From Ruminococcus sp. HUN007 (GTDB lineage: Bacteria; Bacillota; Clostridia; Oscillospirales; Ruminococcaceae): 64,000 bases of DNA. Under the pieces are notes generated by a model. That model saw nothing but the letters and a program-made list of their open reading frames with translations, made no database searches and was not told where the DNA came from. The stretch is taken from the NCBI RefSeq assembly GCF_000712055.1, contig NZ_JOOA01000002.1, forward strand, positions 2,826,001 to 2,890,000. The letters run 5' to 3'. The position numbers and the translations under genes are program-made. Positions 1 to 7,228 of this stretch are shown here, one piece after another; position 1 is the first letter of the stretch; each line of letters starts with the position of its first letter.

Positions 1-1
1 T

Positions 2-70
2 GGAGACTATTGTGTCTGTGAACTTTGTGATCACAAGTATGAATGCAGTGGTTATGAAGATAAGGATTGA
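2..70 (+). CDS. C-terminal end of a truncated gene
   Basis: An open frame enters from the left edge and stops at TGA 68-70. The 22 visible residues are rich in cysteine and acidic residues (YCVCELCDHKYEC), which could be part of a metal-binding tail. Too little is present to name a family, and the frame itself is only supported by being open and by its composition. Confidence 0.35.
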   Translation, partial: GDYCVCELCDHKYECSGYEDKD

Positions 71-137
71 TACAGTCGGATCTATATTTTTTATTGTTTA
101 AAAATCAGTATCTGAGAAAGTGAAAGGATCGGTGCTT

Positions 138-263
138 ATGATTACGATTTTTATTATTTGCATGATTTTGAGCGCAATGAGTGATTCGAAAAATGAAAAC
201 ACCAGTATTATTGGAACTTTATTCGGTGAACTGGTATCGGAATTACTTTCAAATATCTTTTGA
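138..263 (+). CDS. Possible 41-residue membrane peptide
   Basis: A short ORF starts at ATG 138 behind an AAAGGA ribosome site 9 nt upstream. It encodes a hydrophobic N-terminus (MITIFIICMILSAM), then a polar stretch and a second amphipathic segment ending in LVSELLSNIF. A hairpin lies just downstream at 280-327, so the unit has a ribosome site, an ORF and a possible terminator. No family is recognised. Small size means it could be chance; an overlapping minus-strand frame lacks a ribosome site and was not preferred. Confidence 0.4.
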   Translation: MITIFIICMILSAMSDSKNENTSIIGTLFGELVSELLSNIF

Positions 264-279
264 TCCTTAACAGAATGAA

Positions 280-327
280 CACTCCCTGTGATCAAAGCGG
301 AAGATGTCACAATGGTTGCAGGGAGTG
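280..327 (+). terminator. Hairpin, possible terminator
   Basis: A 9-bp inverted repeat (CACTCCCTG / CAGGGAGTG) closes a roughly 30-nt loop that itself holds a GTGA/TCAC pair, and it is followed by CTTTATT. The long loop and weak T tract make it a poor but possible terminator for the small ORF upstream. Confidence 0.35.
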
Positions 328-361
328 CTTTATTCAATAGAAAGGCATATCTCTGAAAAAT

Positions 362-405
362 AAAAACGTCCTCAGCACATCGCTAATTTAGTGCTGAGGA
401 CTTTT
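362..405. terminator. Bidirectional intrinsic terminator
   Basis: A perfect 11-bp stem (GTCCTCAGCAC / GTGCTGAGGAC) with a 12-nt loop is flanked by an A run on the left and TTTT on the right, so it could stop transcription from either side. Confidence 0.75.
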
Positions 406-453
406 GCATATGTTTTAGTTACTGTATTACGTTTCATTATAGGCGATTACATA

Positions 454-485
454 AAAATAAAGCAGGCATCCGAACGGATGCCTGC
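454..485 (-). terminator. Terminator for the minus-strand gene at 521-985
   Basis: A 10-bp stem (GCAGGCATCC / GGATGCCTGC) with a GAAC loop is followed, reading the minus strand, by a T-rich tract. It lies directly downstream of the minus-strand gene. A second small hairpin (AGCTGCC-TTC-GGCAGCT, 496-512) sits between it and the stop codon. Confidence 0.7.
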
Positions 486-520
486 GGTTAAGATTAGCTG
501 CCTTCGGCAGCTCACCATTT

Positions 521-985
521 TTAGTTGAGTTTCTTTTTGAGGCTTTCAAGAGTTTTTGCGGATATTCCGGTGCATTCAAGAATGATGTCGTCTGAAATAT
601 TGTATTTCAGCATGTTTAAAGCAGCTTTTTTCTTGGCTTTACGTTCACCTTTTCTTTCAGCTCTAAGTTTGCTTTCTCGGATGGTTGCGAGAATATCATA
701 ACCTTCAATAGGTTCATCTACAATATACTGCATAACTTTTCCGCCTCCTGTTAATGCTTTTGAATTGATCAGTTGTGTTTTTTTTAGGGAAGCAATTTCT
801 TCGTAAGATAAGCCTGTACACTGAGAGATTGTTTCATCTGATAAGTTAAGGTTCAGCATGTTTATTGTCGTTTCTTTTTTTTCTTCATATCTGCCTTCGG
901 CAATACCTTCATTTCTTGCTTCTTCCCTTGAAGCAATATCATCTTCCTTACGTAGAAGGTTTTCATCAAACAGTTCAGCCATCAT
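521..985 (-). CDS. Small charged protein with internal duplication (Rpn-tail-like)
   Basis: Encodes 154 residues from an ATG preceded by AAGGAGG at 7-nt spacing; longer in-frame starts lack a ribosome site. The protein is highly charged and contains two related ~34-residue units, KKETTINMLNLNLSDETISQ... near residues 38-72 and KKKAALNMLKYNISDDIILE... at the C-terminus, each ending in a short helix and lysines. Such tails are typical of the C-terminal part of Rpn/PD-(D/E)XK putative-transposase proteins, but no nuclease core is visible here. It may be a remnant, a stand-alone regulator, or an independent family. Function unknown. Confidence 0.6.
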   Translation of the reverse strand: MMAELFDENLLRKEDDIASREEARNEGIAEGRYEEKKETTINMLNLNLSDETISQCTGLSYEEIASLKKTQLINSKALTGGGKVMQYIVDEPIEGYDILATIRESKLRAERKGERKAKKKAALNMLKYNISDDIILECTGISAKTLESLKKKLN

Positions 986-1079
986 AGTAACAACCTCCTT
1001 GCTGTGTAATAGCGTACCATCTAAACGATGGTGTTCTTTTCTAATTATATAGTAATGATTCATAGTTTTCAATACTGTA

Positions 1080-1131
1080 TTTTCACCTCGAATCGAGGTG
1101 AAAATTATAGAATGCAGCTCTGCAGAGCTGC
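1080..1131. repeat. Two adjacent palindromic hairpins
   Basis: The 11-bp palindrome TTTTCACCTCG-AAT-CGAGGTGAAAA (1080-1104) could act as a bidirectional terminator. It is followed by GCAGCTC-TGCA-GAGCTGC (1114-1131), and a third weak pair, CTGCCA/TGGCAG, continues to about 1149. The 447-nt gap 986-1432 otherwise holds only the promoter and leader of the dockerin gene. Confidence 0.5.
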
Positions 1132-1243
1132 CACCATTTCAAATGGCAGTGTCTTGAAGCTGTAACACTCGTAAAGTGGTTGAAATTTTACTGATTTAAC
1201 TAAAATGAAGTCAACTGTAGAATATGATTGTATAAACGATATA

Positions 1244-1272
1244 TTGATTATGAAGGAGAGATTATATATAAT
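1244..1272 (+). promoter_or_regulatory. Predicted sigma-A promoter of the dockerin gene
   Basis: TTGATT, a 17-nt spacer and TATAAT. The implied transcript has a leader of about 150 nt before the ATG at 1433, with no obvious known riboswitch. Confidence 0.55.
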
Positions 1273-1432
1273 TATTATTGGAACGAGAATGAACGGTGTA
1301 GTTTTTAGTGAAAACGGGTTATGTCGTCTTGTTCCTTTTAAAAATTTATAATAGCAAAGCACAAGAAAACGCTGATTTACGCATGGATCAGTGCTTTCAC
1401 AGAGACTTTGCAGATATCGGAGGTAAAACAAA

Positions 1433-1897
1433 ATGATAAGAAAAAGACTTTTAACAGGATTTATGGCCCTTGCGCTGGCACTCAGCGGTGTAGCAGCTTT
1501 ATCACAGAAAAGCATTGATGTAGTCAGTGCGAAAGAAACATACCCGGTAGGTACGCCTGATTTTTCAAGGGACTTTGGTGACGTTGAGAAATGGCCAGAT
1601 GCAGTATACAAAGTTGAACCTACACCACATGATAATTTTCATACACGTGTTTTTTATAAGTATAAGATATTTTACATTTATGCTGGAAGGGTAGATTACT
1701 GCGATTATCTTTGCGGTGATGTCAATAAAGATGGTGTAGTGAATGTTACAGATATAGTTAAGACAGCTTATTATGCTAAGACAAGATGTGGAAATTTTGC
1801 ACCTGATGAATATTTTATTGCTGATGCCAATTATGACGGCACAATAGATAATAAGGACGTTGATCTTATTGCATCAATAGTTAAAGGCAAGTTCTGA
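1433..1897 (+). CDS. Small secreted type I dockerin protein
   Basis: 154 residues, with a GGAGG ribosome site ahead of the ATG. Residues 1-33 form a signal peptide (RKR, then a hydrophobic core, ending VVSA). The C-terminal half is a dockerin: two calcium loops, DVNKDGVVNVTD at 96-107 and DANYDGTIDNKD at 131-142, each with Asp/Asn at positions 1, 3, 5, 9 and 12, followed by short helices. Dockerins anchor secreted proteins to cohesins on scaffoldins. Residues 34-93 are too short for a glycoside hydrolase and match no domain I recognise; they contain two Cys close to the dockerin. It is either a minimal cohesin ligand or a degraded cellulosomal protein. Confidence 0.85.
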   Translation: MIRKRLLTGFMALALALSGVAALSQKSIDVVSAKETYPVGTPDFSRDFGDVEKWPDAVYKVEPTPHDNFHTRVFYKYKIFYIYAGRVDYCDYLCGDVNKDGVVNVTDIVKTAYYAKTRCGNFAPDEYFIADANYDGTIDNKDVDLIASIVKGKF

Positions 1898-1967
1898 TAA
1901 ATGCCGTGAATCAGGACTAAAAACATTGCGGTGTCCTTAAAATTCTACAATTACAAATAATTAATAA

Positions 1968-2004
1968 AGGCTCAGATATGTACAGTTACGTATCTGAGCC
2001 TTTC
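1968..2004 (+). terminator. Intrinsic terminator after the dockerin gene
   Basis: An 11-bp stem (AGGCTCAGATA / TATCTGAGCCT) with a 12-nt loop and a short TTTCCT tail, about 70 nt after the stop codon. Confidence 0.65.
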
Positions 2005-2014
2005 CTGTAATATA

Positions 2015-2044
2015 TGGACATTTACCCTGTTTTTATGGTATAAT
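2015..2044 (+). promoter_or_regulatory. Predicted sigma-A promoter
   Basis: TGGACA, an 18-nt spacer and TATAAT preceded by ATGG, about 45 nt ahead of the start codon at 2089. Confidence 0.7.
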
Positions 2045-2088
2045 ATTTGAAGAACAAAAGAAACATACTTCCTGGAAGGGGGATAACT

Positions 2089-3273
2089 ATGGTTTACCAG
2101 AAAACAACAAATAATGGAGACCTTCTTGAGACAGATATATACTGGAAGGCTGAAAAATACCTTGAGTTTAAAAACAGGAGAAATGAAATATTCACTATTG
2201 AGCCGGGGACGGTTTTTACGGTGTCGGCTGAATATAATCACCGGACGGATGATTATGAAGTGATGATAACATGCTACGGATTTGACGAGGGAATGAGAAG
2301 GGGGATCACTTCTCCGTTTGCGGAAAAGAGCAAGGTGGAGCAGCGAATGGAGGAGAGTGAATTCTTTGCGCTTAAGCTCGACCTTGACAGGAAATGCGTC
2401 AGCATGAAAAAGAATATACTTGAAGCTAAGATCATGAGCAACAGCCATGTTGTTGATTACTGTAATAAAAAAGAGGCGGCAGGAAAAGAATATCTTGCTG
2501 TACAGTCTCAGGCTGAGGATATTAAGAGGCAGCTGAACAGCGGACGCCGTCAGCCTACAAATATTGAAAAGAAGATCTCAAGGTTTATCGATGTTTCGGC
2601 ACGTGTTGAGGCAGATGCTTCGACGAACGGGCCTCTGAAACAGGTAAGCCAGATCTCGTTCGGCGTTTTTCTGATGCTTTTTCTGCTTTCGCTCGGATCC
2701 TCTCCGTCACCGAATTTCCTTATGGTGTTTCTGTTTTTTGCGATCATGTTCGTGAGCGGCCTCAATATGATATTCGGACCGAAAGTTGCTGCCATTGTGG
2801 TCTGCAAGGTGCTGTCGCTTCCGTTTATTATAGGTGATTTTCTCACGGGAAGCGGACACGGTCAGAGACTTGACAGGCAGACCTGCCGTCAGCTTGAGGA
2901 TGATCTTAAGATGCTGGATTCTGAAATGCATCTCCGCGCACTGAAACAGCAGGAACTGAAAAGGGAACTTGACAGAAATTTCGCCCTTGTAAACAATGAG
3001 GCGTTTGGTGCGGCTCTGCCGCTTGTAAATCCTGCTCCGGGACAGATGTTATCAGTTCCTTCTCCGGGGCAGATGCAGGAGATCGAAACGAGGACTCCTG
3101 AGGAGATCACGGGCGGATGTGAAAGAGTGGCATATCCTGTTTATGAACGGGAAGGTGATACTCCTGCCTCGGATGAGCGAAAGGTTATAAGCCTTACCAA
3201 GACCGGACGCAAAGCAGGCGGTGCGCAGAATCCGGAAAGAAAAAAAGTCGATCTGCGCAAGCACTATTACTGA
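2089..3273 (+). CDS. Membrane protein of unknown function with coiled coil
   Basis: 394 residues from the ATG behind GGAAGGGGG; an in-frame upstream TTG falls inside the promoter and was rejected. An N-terminal soluble part of about 185 residues contains a likely beta-rich segment followed by charged helices. Hydrophobic segments cluster at about residues 190-255 (GVFLMLFLLSLG, FLMVFLFFAIMFV, VAAIVVCKVLSLPFIIG). A coiled-coil stretch at about 263-300 (DRQTCRQLEDDLKML) leads into a proline-rich, then basic tail. The architecture suggests a membrane-anchored protein with cytosolic domains. No family is recognised. Only 15 nt separate it from the YihY gene, so the two are probably co-transcribed. 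Confidence 0.7.
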   Translation: MVYQKTTNNGDLLETDIYWKAEKYLEFKNRRNEIFTIEPGTVFTVSAEYNHRTDDYEVMITCYGFDEGMRRGITSPFAEKSKVEQRMEESEFFALKLDLDRKCVSMKKNILEAKIMSNSHVVDYCNKKEAAGKEYLAVQSQAEDIKRQLNSGRRQPTNIEKKISRFIDVSARVEADASTNGPLKQVSQISFGVFLMLFLLSLGSSPSPNFLMVFLFFAIMFVSGLNMIFGPKVAAIVVCKVLSLPFIIGDFLTGSGHGQRLDRQTCRQLEDDLKMLDSEMHLRALKQQELKRELDRNFALVNNEAFGAALPLVNPAPGQMLSVPSPGQMQEIETRTPEEITGGCERVAYPVYEREGDTPASDERKVISLTKTGRKAGGAQNPERKKVDLRKHYY

Positions 3274-3288
3274 TTCGGAGGATAAGTT

Positions 3289-4164
3289 TTGAAGGGGATG
3301 AAAAAACCACTTAAGATCGCACAGAAGATAATGGGCTTCTGCGATATGATAAGCGCCGACAACATCGGATCATTTGCGGCCAGTGCTGCATACTTTTTTA
3401 TACTGTCATTTTTTCCGCTGGTAATGCTGCTTATGTCGCTGCTGCGGTACACCAATCTTACCCGTGACCAGCTGACAGATCTGCTTGCAGAGGCAGTGCC
3501 GCCGGAACTGCATTCGATAATGGTCGGCATAATTTCCGAGGTTTACGGGAAAACGGCTCTTACCGTTTCGCTTTCCGCACTGGTTATACTGTGGACTGCG
3601 GGCAAGGGGTTCATGGCGCTGAAAAACGGCATGGACATTGCCGTTGGAGCATCGAAGAAGCGTAATTATTTCTGGCTGAGGATCCTCGGTACGTTCAATG
3701 CCGTAATTCTCATGGCTGTAATACTGGCGGCACTTGCCCTCGGCGTATTCGGCCAGATGCTTGAAGATATGATTGAAAAGCACATTGATTTTCCCGGCGA
3801 CTTTGTCATGTTCATTGTGACATTCCGAAAGGTCATCATGCTTGCAGGCTTCGGACTGCTTTTTACGCTGGCCTTTCTTTTTACACCGGACTGGAAAAGA
3901 AGCGAAAGAAATTCCCGCAGAAAAGTCCGTATACTTTCACTGCTTCCCGGTGCACTGGTGAGCTCGGTGGGATGGCATCTTTACTCCGCGCTGTTTTCAT
4001 ACTATCTCAGATGTTCACACGGTTTTGAAAATATGTACGGAAGCCTTGCAACACTTATCGGTGCGATGTTCTGGCTTTACGGATGCATTTATCTCATACT
4101 GATCGGACTTGAGATAAATGTGTACCTGATGACTGATGTACATGATGCCGGTACAGCCGGATAA
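3289..4164 (+). CDS. YihY/BrkB family membrane protein
   Basis: 291 residues from a TTG that sits 7 nt after GGAGG; the next ATG would be too far from that site. About six hydrophobic segments are visible, including SFAASAAYFFILSFFPLVML near residue 27, ALVILWTAGKGFMAL, FNAVILMAVILAALALGVFG and a last pair around residues 220-280. The pattern AASAAYFFILSFFPL followed by the TAGKGFMAL segment is characteristic of the YihY/BrkB family (long misannotated as ribonuclease BN). These are integral membrane proteins of uncertain role, possibly transporters or envelope factors. It lies downstream of another membrane protein in the same unit. Confidence 0.85.
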   Translation: MKGMKKPLKIAQKIMGFCDMISADNIGSFAASAAYFFILSFFPLVMLLMSLLRYTNLTRDQLTDLLAEAVPPELHSIMVGIISEVYGKTALTVSLSALVILWTAGKGFMALKNGMDIAVGASKKRNYFWLRILGTFNAVILMAVILAALALGVFGQMLEDMIEKHIDFPGDFVMFIVTFRKVIMLAGFGLLFTLAFLFTPDWKRSERNSRRKVRILSLLPGALVSSVGWHLYSALFSYYLRCSHGFENMYGSLATLIGAMFWLYGCIYLILIGLEINVYLMTDVHDAGTAG

Positions 4165-4214
4165 CAATAAATGCGGGCTGCGTCAGCGGTCCGGATACTG
4201 AAAGGAAAAGGAAA

Positions 4215-4739
4215 ATGAAAGCACTTGTAATTTACACTTCACAGACCGGCTTTACAAAGCGTTATGCCGGATGGCTGGCTGAAGAACTCGGCGGAGAAGC
4301 TGTTGATTTAAACGATGTGAAAAATGCATCTGAAGAACGCTTTTCGGGATACGACACCATTGTCTACGGCGGATGGGCAAACGCCGGAAAGATAGTGCGT
4401 GCAGAATGGTTCTTAAAAAAAGCTCCGTCCTGGAAAGACAAAAAACTTGCCGTGTTCTGCGTTGGTGCAGCGAAGGCCGGCGATCAGAATATGAGAAATG
4501 CGCTGAACAAGGCACTTGACACCGAGCAGAAAAAATACATCGGCATTTTCTATCTGCCGGGCGGAATGAACTACGAAAAGCTGAAGGCAGGCAGCAGACT
4601 TCTTATGAAAGCGTATGCCGCAATGCTGAAGAAAAAGCCTGAAACACGGGAATACGGCGAAATGATATCAAAGTCATTCGATATGTCAGACAGAAAATAT
4701 CTTGAACCGGTACTGAAATATCTGGGAAACACTGATTAA
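4215..4739 (+). CDS. Flavodoxin-domain protein
   Basis: 174 residues with an AAAGGAAAAGG site before the ATG. The N-terminus is a classical flavodoxin FMN phosphate loop (ALVIYTSQTGFTKRYA), followed by DTIVYGGWANAGK at about 49-61 and a third strand, KKLAVFCVGAA. This resembles flavodoxin_5/HemG-like domains, short single-domain flavoproteins that carry electrons with FMN; a protoporphyrinogen oxidase activity is possible but cannot be told from sequence. The partner reductase is not in the window. Confidence 0.8.
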   Translation: MKALVIYTSQTGFTKRYAGWLAEELGGEAVDLNDVKNASEERFSGYDTIVYGGWANAGKIVRAEWFLKKAPSWKDKKLAVFCVGAAKAGDQNMRNALNKALDTEQKKYIGIFYLPGGMNYEKLKAGSRLLMKAYAAMLKKKPETREYGEMISKSFDMSDRKYLEPVLKYLGNTD

Positions 4740-4828
4740 ACCGGAAATCCGGCTTCGCCGCGGAGCCTCGCGCTGAGCTGATTTATTGAAAAATCGGCGT
4801 ATCCCGGGAAAATAAAATAAAAAAACAC

Positions 4829-4857
4829 TTGACAAGGTCGTTAAGACGTTGTATAAT
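4829..4857 (+). promoter_or_regulatory. Consensus promoter of infC-rpmI-rplT
   Basis: TTGACA, a 17-nt spacer and TATAAT: a near-perfect sigma-A promoter, about 155 nt before the infC start, leaving room for a regulatory leader. Confidence 0.85.
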
Positions 4858-4889
4858 AGATAAGTAAAACAAAGCAGAACCTCAGTTCT

Positions 4890-4980
4890 CACCGGTTGGT
4901 CGCTTATATCGAACCGGTAAATACTTTAAAAAAATTTTTAAGTATGAGTACTGGCGTTTTGTCTGTACTCATTTTTTTAT
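4890..4980 (+). promoter_or_regulatory. infC/L20-type leader with attenuator
   Basis: The leader contains a pairing ACCGGTT / AACCGGT (about 4891-4917) followed by a transcription attenuator: stem ATGAGTAC / GTACTCAT (4944-4951 with 4965-4972) and a run of seven T. Firmicutes infC operons are known to be controlled by ribosomal protein L20 (L20 leader), which promotes premature termination when L20 is in excess. Position and structure fit that model; a covariance-model match was not possible here. Confidence 0.65.
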
Positions 4981-5012
4981 TAAAATTTATTATAGTCTTG
5001 GAGGTGCTGACG

Positions 5013-5531
5013 ATTAGCAACAAGGAACTGCAGATAAACGAAGAGATTCGCGACAAAGAGCTTCGTGTCATTGGTAATGACGGTGAACAGCTTGGAATGC
5101 TTTCAGCGGCAGAAGCGCTGGAGATAGCTTATGAAAGGAATCTGGATCTGGTAAAGATCGCTCCGCAGGCAACACCGCCTGTATGCAAGATCATGGATTA
5201 CGGCAAGTACTGTTTTGAACAGGCTAAGCGTGAGAAGGAAGCAAGAAAGAACCAGAAGATAGTTGAAATAAAAGAGATCAGAATGTTCTCCAATATCGAT
5301 ACTAACGATTTCAATACCAAGGTAAATCAGGCATGCAAATTCCTGAAGTCAGGTGATAAAGTCAAGGCTTCGGTACGTTTCCGTAAGAGAGCTATCGCTC
5401 ATCCGGAACTCGGTGGAGAATTGCTTGAGCGTTTCAAGGAAGCTTGTCTGGAGGTTGGCGTTGTTGAAAAGCCGGCAAAGATGGAAGGACGTAGCCTTGT
5501 TATGTTCATTTCACCAAAGACGAATAAGTAA
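5013..5531 (+). CDS. infC: Translation initiation factor IF-3
   Basis: 172 residues. IF-3 binds the 30S subunit, prevents 50S joining and proofreads start codon and initiator tRNA. The start is placed at ATT 5013: GGAGG lies 8 nt upstream, the product then begins (M)[13 protein letters not shown] as in other Firmicutes IF-3 proteins, and no ATG, GTG or TTG fits. An ATT start is the known hallmark of infC because IF-3 itself discriminates against it, giving autoregulation. The N-domain ([20 protein letters not shown]) and C-domain ([20 protein letters not shown]) are complete. First gene of the infC-rpmI-rplT operon. Confidence 0.97.
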   Translation: MSNKELQINEEIRDKELRVIGNDGEQLGMLSAAEALEIAYERNLDLVKIAPQATPPVCKIMDYGKYCFEQAKREKEARKNQKIVEIKEIRMFSNIDTNDFNTKVNQACKFLKSGDKVKASVRFRKRAIAHPELGGELLERFKEACLEVGVVEKPAKMEGRSLVMFISPKTNK

Positions 5532-5548
5532 TTAAGGAGGATATAAAG

Positions 5549-5752
5549 ATGGCTAAGGTTAAGGTTAAAACACATTCAGGAGCCAAGAAGCGTTTTAAGG
5601 TTACTGGAACAGGCAAGTTCAAGTACCAGAAGACAAACAGAAGACACAGATTAACTCAGAAGGATACAAAGAGAAAGAGAAGCAACCGTGCTTCAGGCGT
5701 AGCTGATTCAACAAACATGGGCGCACTCAAGCAGTTAATGCCATACGCATAA
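5549..5752 (+). CDS. rpmI: 50S ribosomal protein bL35
   Basis: 67 residues, strongly basic, beginning [20 protein letters not shown], the canonical bL35 N-terminus, and ending [15 protein letters not shown] precedes the ATG. It lies 17 nt after infC in the conserved infC-rpmI-rplT order and follows that operon's leader control. Confidence 0.97.
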   Translation: MAKVKVKTHSGAKKRFKVTGTGKFKYQKTNRRHRLTQKDTKRKRSNRASGVADSTNMGALKQLMPYA

Positions 5753-5810
5753 GCTGACCTTTTTGTACGACGAAAAAATTTTATAATCAAATAATCGGAG
5801 GTAGAAATAT

Positions 5811-6164
5811 ATGGCACGTGTTAAGGGTGCGATGATGACTCGTAAGAGAAGAAACAAGACTCTCAAGCTTGCTAAGGGCTACTGGGGAGCTAAGAGCAAA
5901 CACTTCAAGATGGCTAAACAGGCCGTAATGAAGTCAGGCAACTATGCATACGTAGGACGTAAGCAGAAGAAGCGTAACTTCAGACAGCTCTGGATCACAA
6001 GAATCAGCGCTGCAGCTAAGCTCAACGGCATGAACTACTCAACACTTATGAACGGTCTTAAGAAGGCTGACATCACATTAAACAGAAAGATGCTCTCAGA
6101 GATCGCAATCAACGATCCTGAAGGTTTCACAGCAATTGCTGAAAAGGCAAAGGCTGCTCTTTAA
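5811..6164 (+). CDS. rplT: 50S ribosomal protein bL20
   Basis: 117 residues, the usual length for bL20, with the typical start [20 protein letters not shown] and core [20 protein letters not shown]. It has a CGGAGG ribosome site. L20 binds 23S rRNA early in 50S assembly and in Firmicutes also represses its own operon through the leader upstream of infC, so this gene is probably both product and regulator here. A terminator follows immediately. Confidence 0.97.
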   Translation: MARVKGAMMTRKRRNKTLKLAKGYWGAKSKHFKMAKQAVMKSGNYAYVGRKQKKRNFRQLWITRISAAAKLNGMNYSTLMNGLKKADITLNRKMLSEIAINDPEGFTAIAEKAKAAL

Positions 6165-6173
6165 TCCGAACAC

Positions 6174-6211
6174 AACACGCTCATTATTTTAATATTGAGC
6201 GTGTTTTCTTT
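6174..6211 (+). terminator. Terminator of the infC operon
   Basis: A 10-bp stem (AACACGCTCA / TGAGCGTGTT) with an AT-rich loop and a TTTTCTTT tail directly after rplT. Confidence 0.85.
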
Positions 6212-6294
6212 AATTTATAAGGTTAACGCGGAATGGCATAATATGCTTTGCATCCGTGTCATTTCAGAGGGTGATCTTCAGGTCATACCTTTCT

Positions 6295-7116
6295 ATGAAA
6301 TTTGAAAGTGGTGTTGTTTTGACTGTAATTACATCAAAGGACAATCCGTCAGTTAAACTTTACATGAAGCTTTCGTCATCCAAGAAAGAGAGGAAAAATT
6401 CGGGACTCTATGTTCTTGAGGGTTTTCGTCTCATTGAAGATGCGGTAAATGAAAAAGCTCCGGTTAAACAGCTCTTCTTCACTGAAGATGCTTACGGAAA
6501 ATACTCTGATGAGCTATCCCAGGCTGATTTGAAAGAAGTAAAGATCCTGATTATTTCAAATGAGCTTGGAATAAAAATTTCATGTACGGAAAAGCCGCAG
6601 GGAGTTTTTGCAATATGCGAAATGCCGCCTGCGCGTTCTCTTGAAAAAGAAATAAATAAAAACGGAAGATATGTAGTCCTTCACGGACTTCAGGATCCGG
6701 GAAATCTGGGGATGATCATAAGGACGGCTGATGCTGTGGGAATGGACGGGGTGATCCTTTCCGAAAGCTGCGAACTTTACAGCCCGAAGGTGATAAGGTC
6801 CACAATGGGGTCGGCATTCCGAATGAAGATATTTGAAAGCCGTGATACGGATGAACTGTTCTCATGTCTGGAATCGAACGGTATAAAAAGCTATGCAGCT
6901 GTTATAGACAAGGATGCAGTCGATCTGAGGACGATCAGATTTGAAGGCGGCTGTGCCGTATTTATCGGAAACGAAGGCAATGGTCTTCCTGCTGAAATAG
7001 CATCACGGTGCACGGTAAAGGCAACTATCAGAATGTCGGGTCACATAAATTCGCTGAATGCCGCAATGGCCACCGGTATATTTATGTGGGAAATGTCCGG
7101 AAGCAGTATACACTGA
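6295..7116 (+). CDS. SpoU/TrmH family RNA 2'-O-methyltransferase
   Basis: About 273 residues. The three SPOUT motifs are visible: DPGNLGMIIRTADAVG (motif 1 with the conserved N and R), VFIGNEGNGLP (motif 2) and SLNAAMATGI (motif 3), which form the trefoil-knot SAM site. The N-terminal part (SKDNPSVKLYMKLSSSKKER) is the substrate-binding domain common to TrmH/RlmB-like enzymes; the target could be rRNA or tRNA and is not determinable. The start is uncertain: the ATG at 6295 is used, but TTG 6319 (giving MTVITSKDNPSVK) matches homologue lengths equally well, and no ribosome site is strong. Confidence 0.88.
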   Translation: MKFESGVVLTVITSKDNPSVKLYMKLSSSKKERKNSGLYVLEGFRLIEDAVNEKAPVKQLFFTEDAYGKYSDELSQADLKEVKILIISNELGIKISCTEKPQGVFAICEMPPARSLEKEINKNGRYVVLHGLQDPGNLGMIIRTADAVGMDGVILSESCELYSPKVIRSTMGSAFRMKIFESRDTDELFSCLESNGIKSYAAVIDKDAVDLRTIRFEGGCAVFIGNEGNGLPAEIASRCTVKATIRMSGHINSLNAAMATGIFMWEMSGSSIH

Positions 7117-7228
7117 CAGGGAGTACAGTGCCGGTCCTGTATCATCACGGTTCCGGATCCACGCGGCCAGATATGTCAGCGCACTGCGGTACACTGCCGC
7201 AGTGCAGACGGAAATAATGAGGAGAAAA

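Noticed and set aside
98..337. 79-codon minus-strand frame at the left end
   Set aside because: It needs a TTG start without a ribosome site and runs through the hairpin at 280-327; the plus-strand 41-codon ORF has better signals.
1105..1611. 168-codon minus-strand frame
   Set aside because: It overlaps the signal peptide region of the dockerin gene and its leader; no ribosome site, and hydrophobic low-complexity content typical of an antisense shadow.
4896..5012. N-terminal 39-residue extension of IF-3
   Set aside because: The extension is a translation of the leader and attenuator, has no homology to IF-3, and no ribosome site; ATT 5013 has one.
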